From positions 18,040,861 to 18,104,860 of the forward strand of contig OW203727.1 of NCBI GenBank assembly GCA_934045075.1: a stretch of 64,000 nt of DNA, written 5' to 3'. Shown here in pieces: positions 42,621 to 53,939 of this stretch; position 1 is the first letter of the stretch, and the number at the start of each line of letters is the position of its first letter. Under the pieces are notes generated by a model that saw nothing but the letters and a program-made list of their open reading frames with translations, was not told where the DNA came from and did not search any database. The position numbers and the translations under genes were made by a program. The stretch comes from Yponomeuta sedellus. Its lineage: Eukaryota > Arthropoda > Insecta > Lepidoptera > Yponomeutidae.

Positions 42621-42780
42621 GGGTCAAATCGCGATTATTTATTAGGTAAAACGTCATTACCTCAATTCCCGACGTTTCGGAAGCGTTGCAGTTACCGAGG
42701 TTACGGCTAGACTGAAGTGGCGAGTATCGTCAATTATTGTAGGTTTTAATTTTTCACAAGCCGGGAATAAAGGTAATTAC
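42621..42780. mobile_element. Diverged MITE related to 26989-27080
   Basis: GTCAAATCGCGATTATTTAT, AGGTAAAACGTCATTACC and TTCCCGACGTTTCGGAAG are the words of the 26989-27080 palindrome in a longer version. A last scrap (ATTACCTAATAAATAATCG) is at 43498-43516. Confidence 0.45.
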
Positions 42781-42984
42781 GTATTAACCCGTCTGCCTAG
42801 GACATATTGTAAAATTTTTGCTGATTTCGATATCTTTGATGGATCAAAATCTAGTTTCAAAACGAAAATAAGAAAATTCTTACTAGATAACGTAGACCCT
42901 TGATATATTTTTATGTGTATATATGTATGTAAATATGAATATGTTTATATTACGTATATTTATGTAGGTGTATGCAAGTGCGTA

Positions 42985-43055
<71 letters not shown>
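42985..43055. repeat. (TG)n(TA)n microsatellite
   Basis: About ten bases of TG followed by about 60 bases of TA, then TGTATGTATGTATG. Non-coding. Confidence 0.9.
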
Positions 43056-43059
<4 letters not shown>

Positions 43060-43180
43060 ATGTATGTATGTGTAAGTATGTGAATACGCGCAATATCCTA
43101 CACACATTAGGTGATAGGAGTTGATTCACTGAATTTGTACAATGTCGTCCTCTTTAGTTCTAATTACAAGCAGCCGCATT

Positions 43181-43239
43181 CCAGTGTTTTCTATCCCAGA
43201 AAGATTATCTCTCTGGGATGGAAAATATTGGAATCATTT
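43181..43239. repeat. Imperfect hairpin
   Basis: ATTCCAGTGTTTTCTATCCC faces GGGATGGAAAATATTGGAAT around an AGATTATCTCT turn. Possibly a MITE remnant. Confidence 0.6.
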
Positions 43240-44139
43240 ATGTCAATGAACGATGCCCTCTTTTCTATATAAAGGGATCATTAATAAATTTTAATTAAAA
43301 AAGTACGTAAAATACAAAAAATTAATATGTCAACTACATTAACATAATTTTGTTATGTAAATTCTAATGTTATTCTGATTGTCAGCGAAAACCTGTTATT
43401 GGCTTTAAATCTAATTCATCTTATTCTATGTAAATATGCCTCGTGTATAAGCTGTTGGTTTTCAAATAAGCAATAAAACAAAACATAACAAAACGTATTA
43501 CCTAATAAATAATCGCGATTACATTCCTTTAATACTATGTATTACTACTATGTATAAGAATCGCGAATTATTAAGAAATATAATTACCACCGCGTATACC
43601 AGTTCTTACTTCGATCGGTAGTCCTCATTAACACAATTCCACCGCACTTTGTAAGCTGTTTGATAACTGAAATGAGTGCGGTGATTTGTTTATAGCAAAT
43701 TTTCCACGTGTGGTTTAGTTCAATTTGGCTTCGATTGAAATATAAATTTGGAGCAAAACATGGTCCGATTCTCTCTTACTTAGGTATTGTTTATTGCACA
43801 CGAAAACATAAAACATAATGAGTTGACTTTGTAGAAGGTCGCAGTAGAAAAAACCTAAGGGGTTATAATAATATTGCACCAACGGAGGAGAAATGTGACT
43901 GTGAATGAGCCTCATCGCAATCCATGGTGCACCTCCAATGCCCGTTGTGCCCTCACACCTGCACTCTGGAGGACCTAACAGACGCCAACGCCGCTGCTAT
44001 TGCAGTAGCCAACTATTGGGCAGGAAAAATATAAACTGGTCACTGGACACGAAAACAAAGAAAGTGAAAGTGAACTACATTTATTGCCAAAATACAAATT
44101 ATGTAATACACAAAAAAAAATATACACAAAATAAAACAA
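43240..44139. other. No gene recognised
   Basis: An 80-codon frame at 43905-44147 (MSLIAIHGAPP..) has an ordered-looking start but no family signature. The rest is AT-rich. Confidence 0.3.
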
Positions 44140-44525
44140 AAATTTGACATAGATGTAGACAGTCATAAGATCATCTAAAACCATTCTAAAACGCGGTTTT
44201 AAAGTTGCTAATATTTTTCTGACATACATAATATTATCATAGATATACTGGCTGGCAACTGTCAGGATGTTTGTTTTTTTAAGGAAATCTTTTAACGAAT
44301 CTCTACTGCCTAGCTTATAGATGAATCTGATCGCTCTTTGATGCAAGACAAAAATGGTCTCAGTGTCCGCTGTCCGTCCCCACAATAGTATGCCGGACAT
44401 AACACTATGGAAGTAACTAAAAAAAAACAAGCCTAGCAGTTGCGACGTCAGTTAGTTCCCTAATTATTTTAACAGCATATGCTGCAGAGTTAAGCCTTTT
44501 TGCCAATTTTTCTATATGAGGACCC
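44140..44525 (-). pseudogene. Non-LTR reverse-transcriptase fragment, same family as 36-872
   Basis: The minus strand gives KRGPHIEKLAKRLNSAAYAV, RELTDVATARLVFFSYFHS, ETIFVLHQRAIRFIYKLGS and QYIYDNIMYVRKI. These align directly to HIGKLSGRLSSAAFAV, QLTDVSTARLVYFSYFHS and QYIFDNIMYVRKN of the first fragment. Palm motifs are absent, and the frame runs into unrelated sequence at about 44190. A LINE tail-like AAGATAACAATATTCTTTAT lies at about 44700-44720. Confidence 0.8.
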
Positions 44526-44872
44526 CTTTTACTGTTGACTTTTACTAATCCGGAATTGAGTTACTAAAGTATCACTTTGTTAGGTCTCGTGCAGTAGTTC
44601 TTCTTCAAAAATATGTGGCCTTTTTTATATTTTGTAGACGTTCAGACTTGCATAATTATTAGAGGATAGATAGCATAATTGCTGCTTTGATTATAAGATA
44701 AGATAACAATATTCTTTATTGTACACCAGAGCACATTTATAAAACATGTAAAGATTCAAAGACAATTGTTGGTTATTGCGGTGTCTGTACTATTTCTTTC
44801 TTTTATTTTTTAGATTTTGAAGTATTAGCTCTAGAGTGTTGGTTCGAATTTTTTTAATCATATTTCTTTTAT

Positions 44873-45083
44873 ACTATTTTTATTTTTAATGCACTAACCC
44901 ATGCTAAGGAACAAATTTAAAAACCTATTTAGAGGCTAAAAATTTCACCCATGCCGGGATTCGAACCCGCAACCTCTGGCTATCCGTACCAGCGCTCAAT
45001 TGGTAGAGCGCTGGTACGGATAGCCAGAGGTTGCGGGTTCGAATCCCGGCATGGGTGAAATTTTTAGCCTCTAAATAGGTTTT
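44873..45083 (-). mobile_element. SINE A near-perfect palindromic copy
   Basis: A perfect 14-bp duplication, CATATTTCTTTTAT (44859-44872, 45084-45097). The unit is tail, then inverted SINE half (44911 on), then direct SINE half ending AAATAGGTTTT. The halves are practically identical and meet inside box A (GCGCTCAATTGGTAGAGCGC at about 44993-45012), giving inverted arms of about 80 bp with a minimal loop. Confidence 0.95.
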
Positions 45084-45097
45084 CATATTTCTTTTAT

Positions 45098-45768
45098 TTG
45101 TCCACTCACACCTATAAGGTACTCGGTACAGACCACCCCATCTACCAGCGGTATGCTTCGAAATTACATAATCTTATCCAGAAATTGACGAATAGGCTCG
45201 AATCCCCGAATAGGCTCGAAGCCCCATTATATGTCTTACACAACAAATCGTTACATTTTCCATCATAATTTCGCTGACAAAAGGACTAACCGCGTAATCT
45301 TTCCTAAGTCTTTAATGAAGCCGTCATTTAGTCGTCAGATCAATTTGTTCCAACCAGCTCTAAATAGCGAAGCCTCTCGTCAAAAACCAAAGTTGCTGGA
45401 CGTAATAATTAAGAGGAAGAATTTGCTTGTGGTTTTAGTGAAATTCTTTGAGATAGTATTTTATTTATTTACTTATTTATTTCTTGTATGGAATCAAGCG
45501 TTAGTTTGCGGAAATAAATAAAAACATTAAAATGTGAAAATTACTTTGCTAAATTCCGCCAAAAATCCCACAAGCACCATGCGGCTCCTAGTTAATGTAC
45601 CGCCCTCCCTCCCACTTTTTCAAGCAGAAGCAAGACACGAACACACCACCACCGACACCAATACTTGTGTGAGAAAATGCGCGAGACGTTTCGTCTCTAA
45701 CACAGCACTTGACATTTCTAATCCGGGGTGGGCACGCGTCGTGTTTAAACCCACAACCTCTCTCTGAG
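45098..45768. other. No gene recognised
   Basis: A 96-codon frame at 45231-45521 has no recognised motif. Nothing else seen. Confidence 0.3.
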
Positions 45769-46205
45769 AGCGGTGGTAGCTCAGTGGGTAGAACTATGGA
45801 CTGGCAAGAGAGAGCCCCAGGTTCGATCCCGAGTGCAGGCATGTACCAGTGACTTTGTTTAATTTCAAAGTTAAGTACATTTGCGAATTCGTAGTCGCAA
45901 TACCACACGCTAATTGTGAAGGAAAACATCGTGAGGAAACCCGCGGCTTGGTTGGCTCCGCACGTATTGACTAGTCTTTCCTGTGGGCTAGGCCGACTAA
46001 GCTGTCAGGATGGTATAGGTGTAGGCAAGCCTACACCATCTATAAAACCATGTCCCAGGCACTACAGCGTCGAGTGGTCCCTTCACCCATCTAGTGTGAG
46101 TGAGGATACCACTCGACGCTGTAGAAATCATCTCAAAGCCCAATCATCATCACCATCATCTCTGAGAGAAGGGCTTTGTCCCACAGTGGGACGTTTAAAG
46201 GTTGC
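45769..46205 (+). mobile_element. SINE D, tRNA-headed with 3' hairpin module
   Basis: Head GCGGTGGTAGCTCAGTGGG (box A) and CCCAGGTTCGATCCCGAG (box B), then GTGAAGGAAAACATCGTGAG, a hairpin GTGTAGGC/GCCTACAC, and a 17-bp perfect hairpin CTACAGCGTCGAGTGGT (46062-46078) with its inverse at 46108-46124. It ends in TCCCACAGTGGGACGTTTAA. The hairpin part is the module found alone elsewhere. Confidence 0.7.
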
Positions 46206-46962
46206 ATAATGTTTAATTTATGTACAGTCGACTGCAGCTTAATCTTTATAGATTGCGTGCACTACTCTGTTGCGTCACAGATAACCTTGTAACAAAAATG
46301 TAAGGGTTGCCGTGAACTGTACATATTTAATAGAAACACATATTATTTAATAAAAAACACAGAAATACCAAGATTTTAGATCATTTCCCACCTCTGACGG
46401 TTCCGAGATCATACCGCCATCGTCTTCTCGGCTGCCCTCGTCTAAGAGTTTTCTTAAAAGGGTCGTTGGTCTAAAAAGGGTGAGGCCTGTGCTCTGCAGA
46501 GGGACACCCAAATTATGGAGACTACACAAAAAAATTGACGAAAAACCTATTCATGGCTTTGAAAATGAAATTAGCCCGTGTTTAAGCCAAACTCACAGTC
46601 AGCCGCCGAATGTTAGCAGGCTCACTGTGAACCCCAGTGTAAACGTGAAAATACGTAGCCAATCAACGTCCGCGGCGCGTAGTGACGCGCTATATTAATC
46701 GGCCTCCGAATGTCAGAGTTTACGCGTAGCGTAATAGCGTATTGTCGGTTAGATATGAACGAAATAGTGAAATTTCAGTCAGGTTAGTGTGAACTCAGCC
46801 TTATATTGTGTATTTTTTTGTCAATAATTTATTAAAGTAAATCCAAGAGAGCGAAAGTCTCGCTCGTCTAATAACATTATTATGTTTCAGCGTGCCACTA
46901 ATGACGTCTATTTGTGAAGGAAATTATCGTAAGGAAATCATTAATCATATTTTAGTATCGAA
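46206..46962. other. No gene recognised
   Basis: Unique-looking sequence. Short frames have no family motif. Confidence 0.35.
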
Positions 46963-46976
46963 AAATATAAAAGTCA

Positions 46977-47176
46977 TTACACTATTTTTATTTTTAATGC
47001 ACTAACCCGTAACTGTACTGTACGTAATACAGAGAATATTGTAAAGAGGTTCGAAAATGTCACTGATGCCGTGAGTCGCCCATTGGCTCAATTGGTAGAG
47101 CGCTGGTACGGATAGCCAGAGGTTGCGGGTTTAAATCCCGGCATGGGTGAAATTTTTAGCCTCTAAATAGGTTTTT
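46977..47176 (-). mobile_element. SINE A compound: tail inverted to a direct tRNA unit
   Basis: A perfect 14-bp duplication, AAATATAAAAGTCA (46963-46976, 47177-47190). Left: tail remnant (TTTTTAATGCACTAACCCGT). Right: complete leader (GTAAAGAGGTTCGAAAATG), box A GGCTCAATTGGTAGAGC, box B and AAATAGGTTTTT in direct orientation. It has the same design as 3495-3910 but without the foldback tail. Confidence 0.9.
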
Positions 47177-47190
47177 AAATATAAAAGTCA

Positions 47191-48059
47191 ATTTAGATTT
47201 TTTTTTATTTAGCCTAAAATCATCTCATTTGACCAATTTGAGGATTGGCAATTTCAAGCGCTGAGGTTATTTGAACACATCACACTCAGGTTTCCTTACG
47301 GTTTTCCTTCATTTTTAGCGAGAAGTTTTCTACTATGACTTCACAAATGTACGTAGGTAACATCAGAAAACAAATTCATTCTCATGTTTATATTTTGTTG
47401 ACTGTCAGAATCAGCCATTTTGAACACGATAATCTGCTAAGCAATGCTAAACTGACCCTCTTAAAAATCAAAGTAACTCATTCACAAACATCAATCGAAA
47501 ACCAAACCTACATTGAAGGCTTACGCTAAAGAACAATCTTATTTCATTTTCCTCAAAGGCAAAGGTTCACACAAAACCCGCTGAAACAGCGTCATACGAA
47601 AATGTTAAAAGAGTCGCTCGACATTTGTCGAAATACCTAAATAGGGTTTCAGAAATAATCCTCTTTATTTTTTCTTTGTTGGACCTCGGAACCCTGGCCA
47701 GTAAAACATAAAACACGGCGTACACGAAAAAAAAGAAAATGTACACCTTCGAGATAAAATATGAAATTATTTAGAGAAACACACGTCACTGCATGCACCA
47801 GACCCTCTAATCCTATTTTTTTTTCTCCGTAAAAAGAAAAACCCTCGCCAGTGTTATACACTGGATAAAGCGACGTGGATGGGGCTTATAAAAAGAAAAT
47901 GTGATCGTGATACGCCGCCTCAATATTTGTTTGGGGTAAACCTGTATCAACGCTTATATTTATTTTACGCATCTTAGGTTGGCCTTTCGTACGTTGTTAT
48001 AAGTCTATTCAGAGTAATTTTCGTAGGGTGTCCAAAACCAATATCCATTGCGCAATACT
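47191..48059. other. No gene recognised; possible SINE D scrap
   Basis: CAGGTTTCCTTACGGTTTTC at about 47287-47306 may be a decayed SINE D piece. The rest is unique. Confidence 0.3.
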
Positions 48060-48408
48060 TTATACTTTATTGCACACATAAAAATCATACAAGAGACCTC
48101 ACTCATCAACGCTCAGCCCAAGCCGTTGGACCTAGGAAGCCGAAATTTTGCACAGAGGGTCTATATAGAATGCAGGCAAGGAATAAGACTGGATTTTTTT
48201 AAATTCAAGCCCTAAGGGGGCGAAAAGGGTTGCCAAAATTTGTATGGGAGGTACAAAGAATGTTGTCTAATTTTCTGGAAACTTAAAATAAATACTCTTC
48301 AACACAATTAATTGAACACATGTTTCATTTTTCTAAATTTAACCCTTAAGGGAGGGAACGGTGTTGCAAAAAAAGTCCACGCGGACACAGTCGCAGGCAA
48401 AAGCTAGT
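48060..48408 (+). mobile_element. Helitron-like non-autonomous element
   Basis: It ends GTCCACGCGGAC..GGCAAAAGCTAGT. A short GC hairpin lies about 20 bases before CTAG|T, the classic Helitron 3' layout. Interior words CCAAGCCGTTGGACCTAGG and TTTGTATGGGAGGTAC belong to a repeat I recall as common in Lepidoptera. The 5' limit is uncertain. Confidence 0.5.
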
Positions 48409-48543
48409 AAAAAATATACATATATGGCGAGCTTATTTCGTAGGAATAATACCTTTGTATAATACCTTGGTAACAAAGGACTTGTAAGAACTGAAGGCGA
48501 TTAAGCTTTTTCAACCTTAAATATGCTGTTATTATATTCTTTT

Positions 48544-48722
48544 TTTTATGCCCTAACCCGTGCCAAGGACGTAATACAGAGAGTATTGTAAGGAGGTTCA
48601 AAATTTCACTGATGCCGGTGAGTCGCCCATTAGCTCAGTTGGAAGAGCGCGACACGGACAGACAGAGGTCGCGGGTTCCCGACACGGGTGGAATTTTTAG
48701 CCTCTAAATAGGTTTTTAAAAT
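48544..48722 (-). mobile_element. SINE A compound: tail plus leader-headed tRNA unit
   Basis: A perfect 12-bp duplication, TATGCTGTTATT (48532-48543, 48723-48734). Tail remnant TTTATGCCCTAACCCGTGCC, then the direct leader GTAATACAGAGAGTATTG, box A TAGCTCAGTTGGAAGAGC and an eroded box B, ending AAATAGGTTTTT. Confidence 0.9.
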
Positions 48723-49204
48723 TATGCTGTTATTTGTTAAAATCTGAATGAATTAAAAGCCCATCCAAATCCATAAGTTTAGACTATTACTTTTAAGTAG
48801 ATAGGTTAAAAAAAATTATTGATAAATCTGGTTTCGGGTTGTTTCTAAATTGATACAGCCACTCCATCTCTAAGAGCAACGACCCGCGGACCCGCGGTGC
48901 GAACGTTTTGGTTTGGCACGCTACTAATGGCTCTCGCATATTCGAGTTTGTGTCGAGATGGATTCGTAAAGAGTCTTCTTTTACTAAAGAAACCAGCGTA
49001 TTCGTAGATACCGTTAAGGCAAGGTTCATTTTGCTGTGGCTTTCAAATAACCCAAAATTCGTAGTGTACATATGTTATGCACCACTTTTGCGTCCGGATA
49101 GGGTACTCAGATGAATATGAAACACTTGCACGCTTGCTTTTTATAGTGCCTTTTTTTTGCCCTTCAATCATCTCTTATTTAGTTGACAAAAATTACATAA
49201 CATA

Positions 49205-49275
49205 ACACCTCACGACTGTATCCCAGAGGGCAGAGTAGGCAGAGACCAGGGAATGCCACTTGCGACAATCCATTT
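49205..49275 (-). mobile_element. LINE 3' end scrap
   Basis: CACGACTGTATCCCAGAGG, GTAGGCAGAGACCAGGG and TGCCACTTGCGACAATCC match the 3' UTR of 53940-54440. Confidence 0.65.
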
Positions 49276-49416
49276 TGATCTCATTTGTTATTTAATTTTG
49301 TCTGTCTGTCTTACCTAACCGTCGTAATGAGACTGCTCGGTTTTTAATTGAGATAAAGATAAAGGCCAATAAAGATTGTTTAAACAGATGTTGTTTGCGA
49401 TAGTAGCTAACGCAAC

Positions 49417-49463
49417 TAATGTAGTTACAGACATGTGAGACTCACATGTCCGTAACTACATTA
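49417..49463. repeat. 23-bp hairpin
   Basis: TAATGTAGTTACAGACATG.. at 49417-49439 faces its inverse at 49441-49463 with one mismatch and a single-base turn. Confidence 0.85.
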
Positions 49464-51457
49464 TGTACCGAATACTTAACACTTTGCATGGATCTAGTTT
49501 ACATAATTAGTGGCGCTAAACAAAAACACAACCAAACGGTAACTCACTTAACACTAATCACTGGTAGTAAACACTAAACCTAAGGACAATATTTTGAGGC
49601 AAACATTTCACAGTGACTGGATAAAAAGCTCTAAAAGCAAAGTTCTGTTGTCGGACAAAGTTTCAATCTAGCCTTTTCCTGGATATAAACAATTAGTGAA
49701 TGAAAATAGAGTAAATCGTGAACTAAAACGTATATGTATTCTCTGCTCCTGACCATGATATCAACCCTTACTTTAGGTCCCCACTGCTGGGGCACGGATC
49801 TCTTCTTTCTATTTATCTATTTCATCTATCTATTTATCTAGTCACGATCTATTTTTATAACTATTAGCTGTCTAGTACCCATAGCTTTCGAGTTGGTCGT
49901 TAGTTAAGATCTGAATACATGTATGTACCTACTATTTTGGTCAAACTGCTAGTTTCTCGTACTCTAATAACTTGTTAATCTACTGTGAAGTCTACTACTG
50001 TTTTTCTCTATTCGCTCAATAGTATTAACAGACAATCGAACTTGGTACGTAAGCTACTCAAATCGTCTGTCGAATGTCAATCTAATGGGTATCGCACACG
50101 TCAGGATTCTGTCAGAATTTGTTGCGCATGATTAGGTCCCTCATCCCTGTTTTCAGCGGTATATTAACAGATTATTAGTGTACGAGAAATTGGAGGTAGG
50201 TCAGGTAGAACGGCAAGCGCAATTTTTGATCCTGGACATACCTGAAAAGAAAGAAATTAGAGTTAGAAATATTCAAATGCCAACTGCTTCTAAATTCTAT
50301 GGTCTTATTTATAAAAAAAAGATTCCTTAAAATACTGCCCATTAAAATGGTCTCTGGTGGAGATTTTACAAGGAAAATACGTAACCAAAGATTGCTTAAT
50401 TAAACTGCCTCTGAGAAGTGCTCTAGAGTAGCCTTGAGCAATCGTGTTATTATTCTACAACATTCCATTGCACGGCACAGGAATTCTCTCAGAGAGATTT
50501 CTAGTTATAACAAAGAATATACATTTAATACAAAAATAAACAACGAAAAATGGTTACTCTTGTAATTTTATTTTGTCAGACGGTACTCGTTCACAAATGG
50601 TAGATATAGAAGAAAAAATCATGATATAAATCATAACTCAAGTAAACGCGAATAAAAATCGTTGTCAACGGACATTTAAAAAAACCATGACTTCCTAAAA
50701 TATTTAAATAGTCTTTGGTAAGGGCAAATATGAAACCATAGACTATATCTTATGTAAAAAGGCTATGTAAATTGTGGTAAAATTATTGTAAACAAGACTG
50801 CTCCTATACTTAAACCAATAATTACTTTTGTGGGGCCTTATTGTAACAAATTGTATATAACGTGTTCTCTTTTATATTATTAAACAAAATACAATAATAA
50901 AATAACTAAAAATTTAAACTGCCTCTAAAATTGAGTTTTAGAGGAATCCTTGTTTCATAAATAACACCGTTTGTCTTATTTGCGCAACCAAAAGTTGCAT
51001 CTTCATCCAGCCAAGCAAAGTACAAACTCCAAAAAGCATTGTCGAAATTAAAGTGAATAGGTACGCTGAGATTGCCATCGAAACTAATCAAAAGTTGTTG
51101 CTTCGTACTGCAGTTGGAGTTACCAGACCTTCGGATTGGTGTCTTATTGAGCTGAAGGATTTGTGTTACGGACTGCCAGAACTTTTTTATTGACTTTACG
51201 GTTGGATGTTAGTGCACTATAAAACCTCAGAAATAAAACGCGTTAGACAACTAATACAACAGTTGTCTAGATTATTGGTTCTGTGTGAAATTTTTAGTGT
51301 GGGTGCCATGGCTAGTGACAAACCTAACGATGTAAATTTTATGCCTCGCCATAAATATTTCTTAAAATTAGGAAATCTAACTCAAACGTAAATAATTTTA
51401 TAATACGCATTTCCAATAATATTGGCCTTTTTGCATCTACTTAATGAGATGACTTAT
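49464..51457. other. No gene; one 5S SINE scrap
   Basis: GATATCAACCCTTACTTTAG..GCTGGGGCACGGATCTCTTC at about 49758-49805 is a 5S SINE tail on the minus strand. Otherwise unique AT-rich sequence with no open frame above about 65 codons. Confidence 0.4.
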
Positions 51458-51557
51458 ACAGCGTCCAGTGGTATCTTCACTCACACTAGATGGGTGGCGG
51501 GACCACTCCGACGCTGTAGTGCCTGGGACATGGTTTTATAGATGGTGTAGGCTATGT
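51458..51557 (-). repeat. Hairpin module H, copy 3
   Basis: ACAGCGTCCAGTGGTATC facing GGACCACTCCGACGCTGT, then AGTGCCTGGGACATGG and TATAGATGGTGTAGGC. The best preserved of the stand-alone copies. Confidence 0.7.
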
Positions 51558-51939
51558 ACACAATTCTATGTACCAATTTATTGGAAACTTTTATAAATTT
51601 TAAATGCATGAAAATATTAGTATTTTAACATTGAAATTTTGTGCTTAAGAATACATACTATATAGCTATCTATGTTAGGAATTAGTTAAAGTTAAATTTA
51701 AGTAATAAGCAATGTACTGAATTTGGATTTACATGGAAAGAAATAATTTTGAATATTTAAGTTAATTCAAGCAGTCTTAGTCATAAAAGGACAATTTCAT
51801 GAAAACATTGAGAATAACAAAATAAAAATAAATTAAAAGAACATATAATTATATTCATTGACTTCAATTCCCATACATCTATCACTTTGTTTGGTTCAAA
51901 AACAAGATACTATGTGGTAAAGTAAGTTGGTTAAGTCAT
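51558..51939. other. No gene recognised
   Basis: AT-rich unique sequence. Confidence 0.4.
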
Positions 51940-52050
51940 GGCTAAACAACCTACGACAGTGGTTTCAACAATTGGCAACCTCGAAAAGCAAGAGAGCCGA
52001 GTGGTTGCTAACCTCTGATAGGCGACGAGCCATGAAGAAGAAGAAAGTAA
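51940..52050 (+). mobile_element. LINE C-terminal scrap with (GAA)n tail
   Basis: The plus strand encodes FQQLATSKSKRAEWLL, TSDRRRAMKKKK and passes into AAGAAGAAGAAAG. Arg/Trp-rich ends of this kind are seen in lepidopteran LINEs. Low certainty. Confidence 0.35.
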
Positions 52051-52384
52051 GTAAATAATAACAAACATGAAATACATTTGTTTGGTACTGCAGTCATGGA
52101 AAAAATTTCAAATCCAGATTTATGTATAAAATAGAAGCACCTAGAAGTTTCAAATGTATAGGTACTGCTCAAAACCAGTGAAGGAATAACATTTAAAAAG
52201 TGAAAGCTTTTTGCTTATGTTTTAATAAGATAAGAATATTCTTTATTGTACACACCAGAAAATAATTACAGAGACAACAGTTACAAAAGAAGAGGTACAA
52301 TTTTAATCATAACTGGTCACTAAAAAAGTAACATTCTTCAAGAAAAGACTAGCATGCTTATTCAGACTAGCAAACAGGAATGAA

Positions 52385-52565
52385 AATTCAATACTTGTGG
52401 AGCCAAACGAACCGCGGGTTTCATCACGATGTTACGGTTGCCATCCTTTACGGTTGGCAAGTGGTATTAATATACATAACTTAGAAAACAAAGTCAATGG
52501 TACATATTCGAACCCACGACCTCCAGATTGAGAAGCCGGCGTTCTGCCGCTTTGCTACCACCACT
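52385..52565 (-). mobile_element. SINE D copy, tRNA head on the minus strand
   Basis: GTGGTGGTAGCAAAGCGGC (box A) and GGAGGTCGTGGGTTCGAAT (box B) on the minus strand, then CAAAGTCAATGGTACAT inverted, CCGTAAAGGATGGCAACC and CATCGTGATGAAACCC. The 3' module is not present. Confidence 0.6.
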
Positions 52566-52609
52566 TTATATCTTAGCACTGTATTTGTTTAAAGCATTAG
52601 TCAAAATCA

Positions 52610-52705
52610 CCACCAATCCGGACTTGGCCCCCGTGGTGGATAATGGCCTATACCTTCCTTAGGGAATAGACCCCGTGCCCCTTGATGGGGACATAATGGG
52701 TTGAT
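52610..52705 (+). mobile_element. 5S SINE tail, second subtype
   Basis: ACCACCAATCCGGACTTGGC, GGCCTATACCTTCCTTAGGG and GGGGACATAATGGGTTGATA. 5'-truncated. Confidence 0.8.
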
Positions 52706-53939
52706 AATGATGATTATAATCAATCAAAAGTTAACGTAATTGGCGGCAATCGGCCTACGGGGCAAGCAGAGGCAGAAACTAATTCCAAGTTATATTCTTG
52801 CGGCCACAACAATAGTTCAACAGCTTCAAGATCGGCACAAGTCCTACTCATCAAGTCCTGTTTTACCAAGAGGCCGCTCTCATTGTCCCAAGTAGCTTTT
52901 GTACTAGCGTGTAGATTAGACTGAAGTTTGCCTCCCTTTATGAAGGCTCTTGTCGGAAATAATAAAATCTATAACTTCAAAACACTGTGTTTAGTTTGAA
53001 ACTAGATTGTTTACGTAATTTAAAATTGTACGTATTTGGGAAAACTGATGTGATCACAATAAACAGGGAGAATAGATAATTTGCTAGTAGTAAACGTTGT
53101 CATTAGTAAAGTTTTGTCACAAGGTGAAGCTAGTCAAAATCAAAAATTAATCTTGCATAGAAATAAAAAATAGGACAGAATTGAAGAAATTTAAAATGTG
53201 ATGTAAAAAACTTTACTTTCGGACACGGACGGTACGAGTTATAAAAAATTTTTTTGTAACTTGTATAATAAGTCGTGTTCGCGACAGGGGATTTTATTCT
53301 TTAGTTTTCGTTTCTTATAGATATCGTTTTTTACTATTGTCAGTTTTACATACATTTGGTTTGGGTTTTTTAAAGTCTAAAGTGTTTAATAAATAGTTAT
53401 GGATATGCAGGTTTAAAGTTTTTTTTTATAGAAAAGAAAAGTATACGTACCTATACGGTACTTAAAAAGACACAATATTTTTACATATATGTACATTTTT
53501 TAGAATTTAGTATCATTCAGGGCATTAGGCCGCTATGGGCGTACCGCTTCTTCAAATGGGATAGCACATAATATATTGTAAAAAGGTTAACACCGTTACC
53601 TTTTTACGGTGAAAAAATTCCTTACTATAAATAGTCTGGAAGACAGATTAGGTTTTGAATTTGAATTATAAAGGGCGGTTATCAAACTTACGCTGTTTGA
53701 GCAAGATCAAAAACTAAAGTTTGGCTAGGTATAGATAGGTAGATCTGGGATTTCCGCAAGTCACATGGTTCTCATTCTACGTAGATGTCTAGGTATAGAG
53801 CTTCGTCGATAGTTTTCTGCCTCTTAGTTGACAGGTAACCACAAACTAGGTACAGTTGATAGCAGCTCGATATTTATATTTTTGTTGCGAATTCGCCTTT
53901 AACATAAAGTCAAAGTAAAAGAAAACATACTCGTACATA
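52706..53939. other. No gene; small hairpin
   Basis: GTAAAAAGGTTAAC facing GTTACCTTTTTAC at about 53578-53607. Otherwise unique. Confidence 0.4.

Noticed and set aside
42883..43107. Open frame with IYIY stretch
   Set aside because: Microsatellite read-through without a gene context.
43905..44147. 80-codon frame MSLIAIHGAPP..
   Set aside because: It ends in a lysine/asparagine AT-rich run and overlaps the LINE fragment side; no family recognised.
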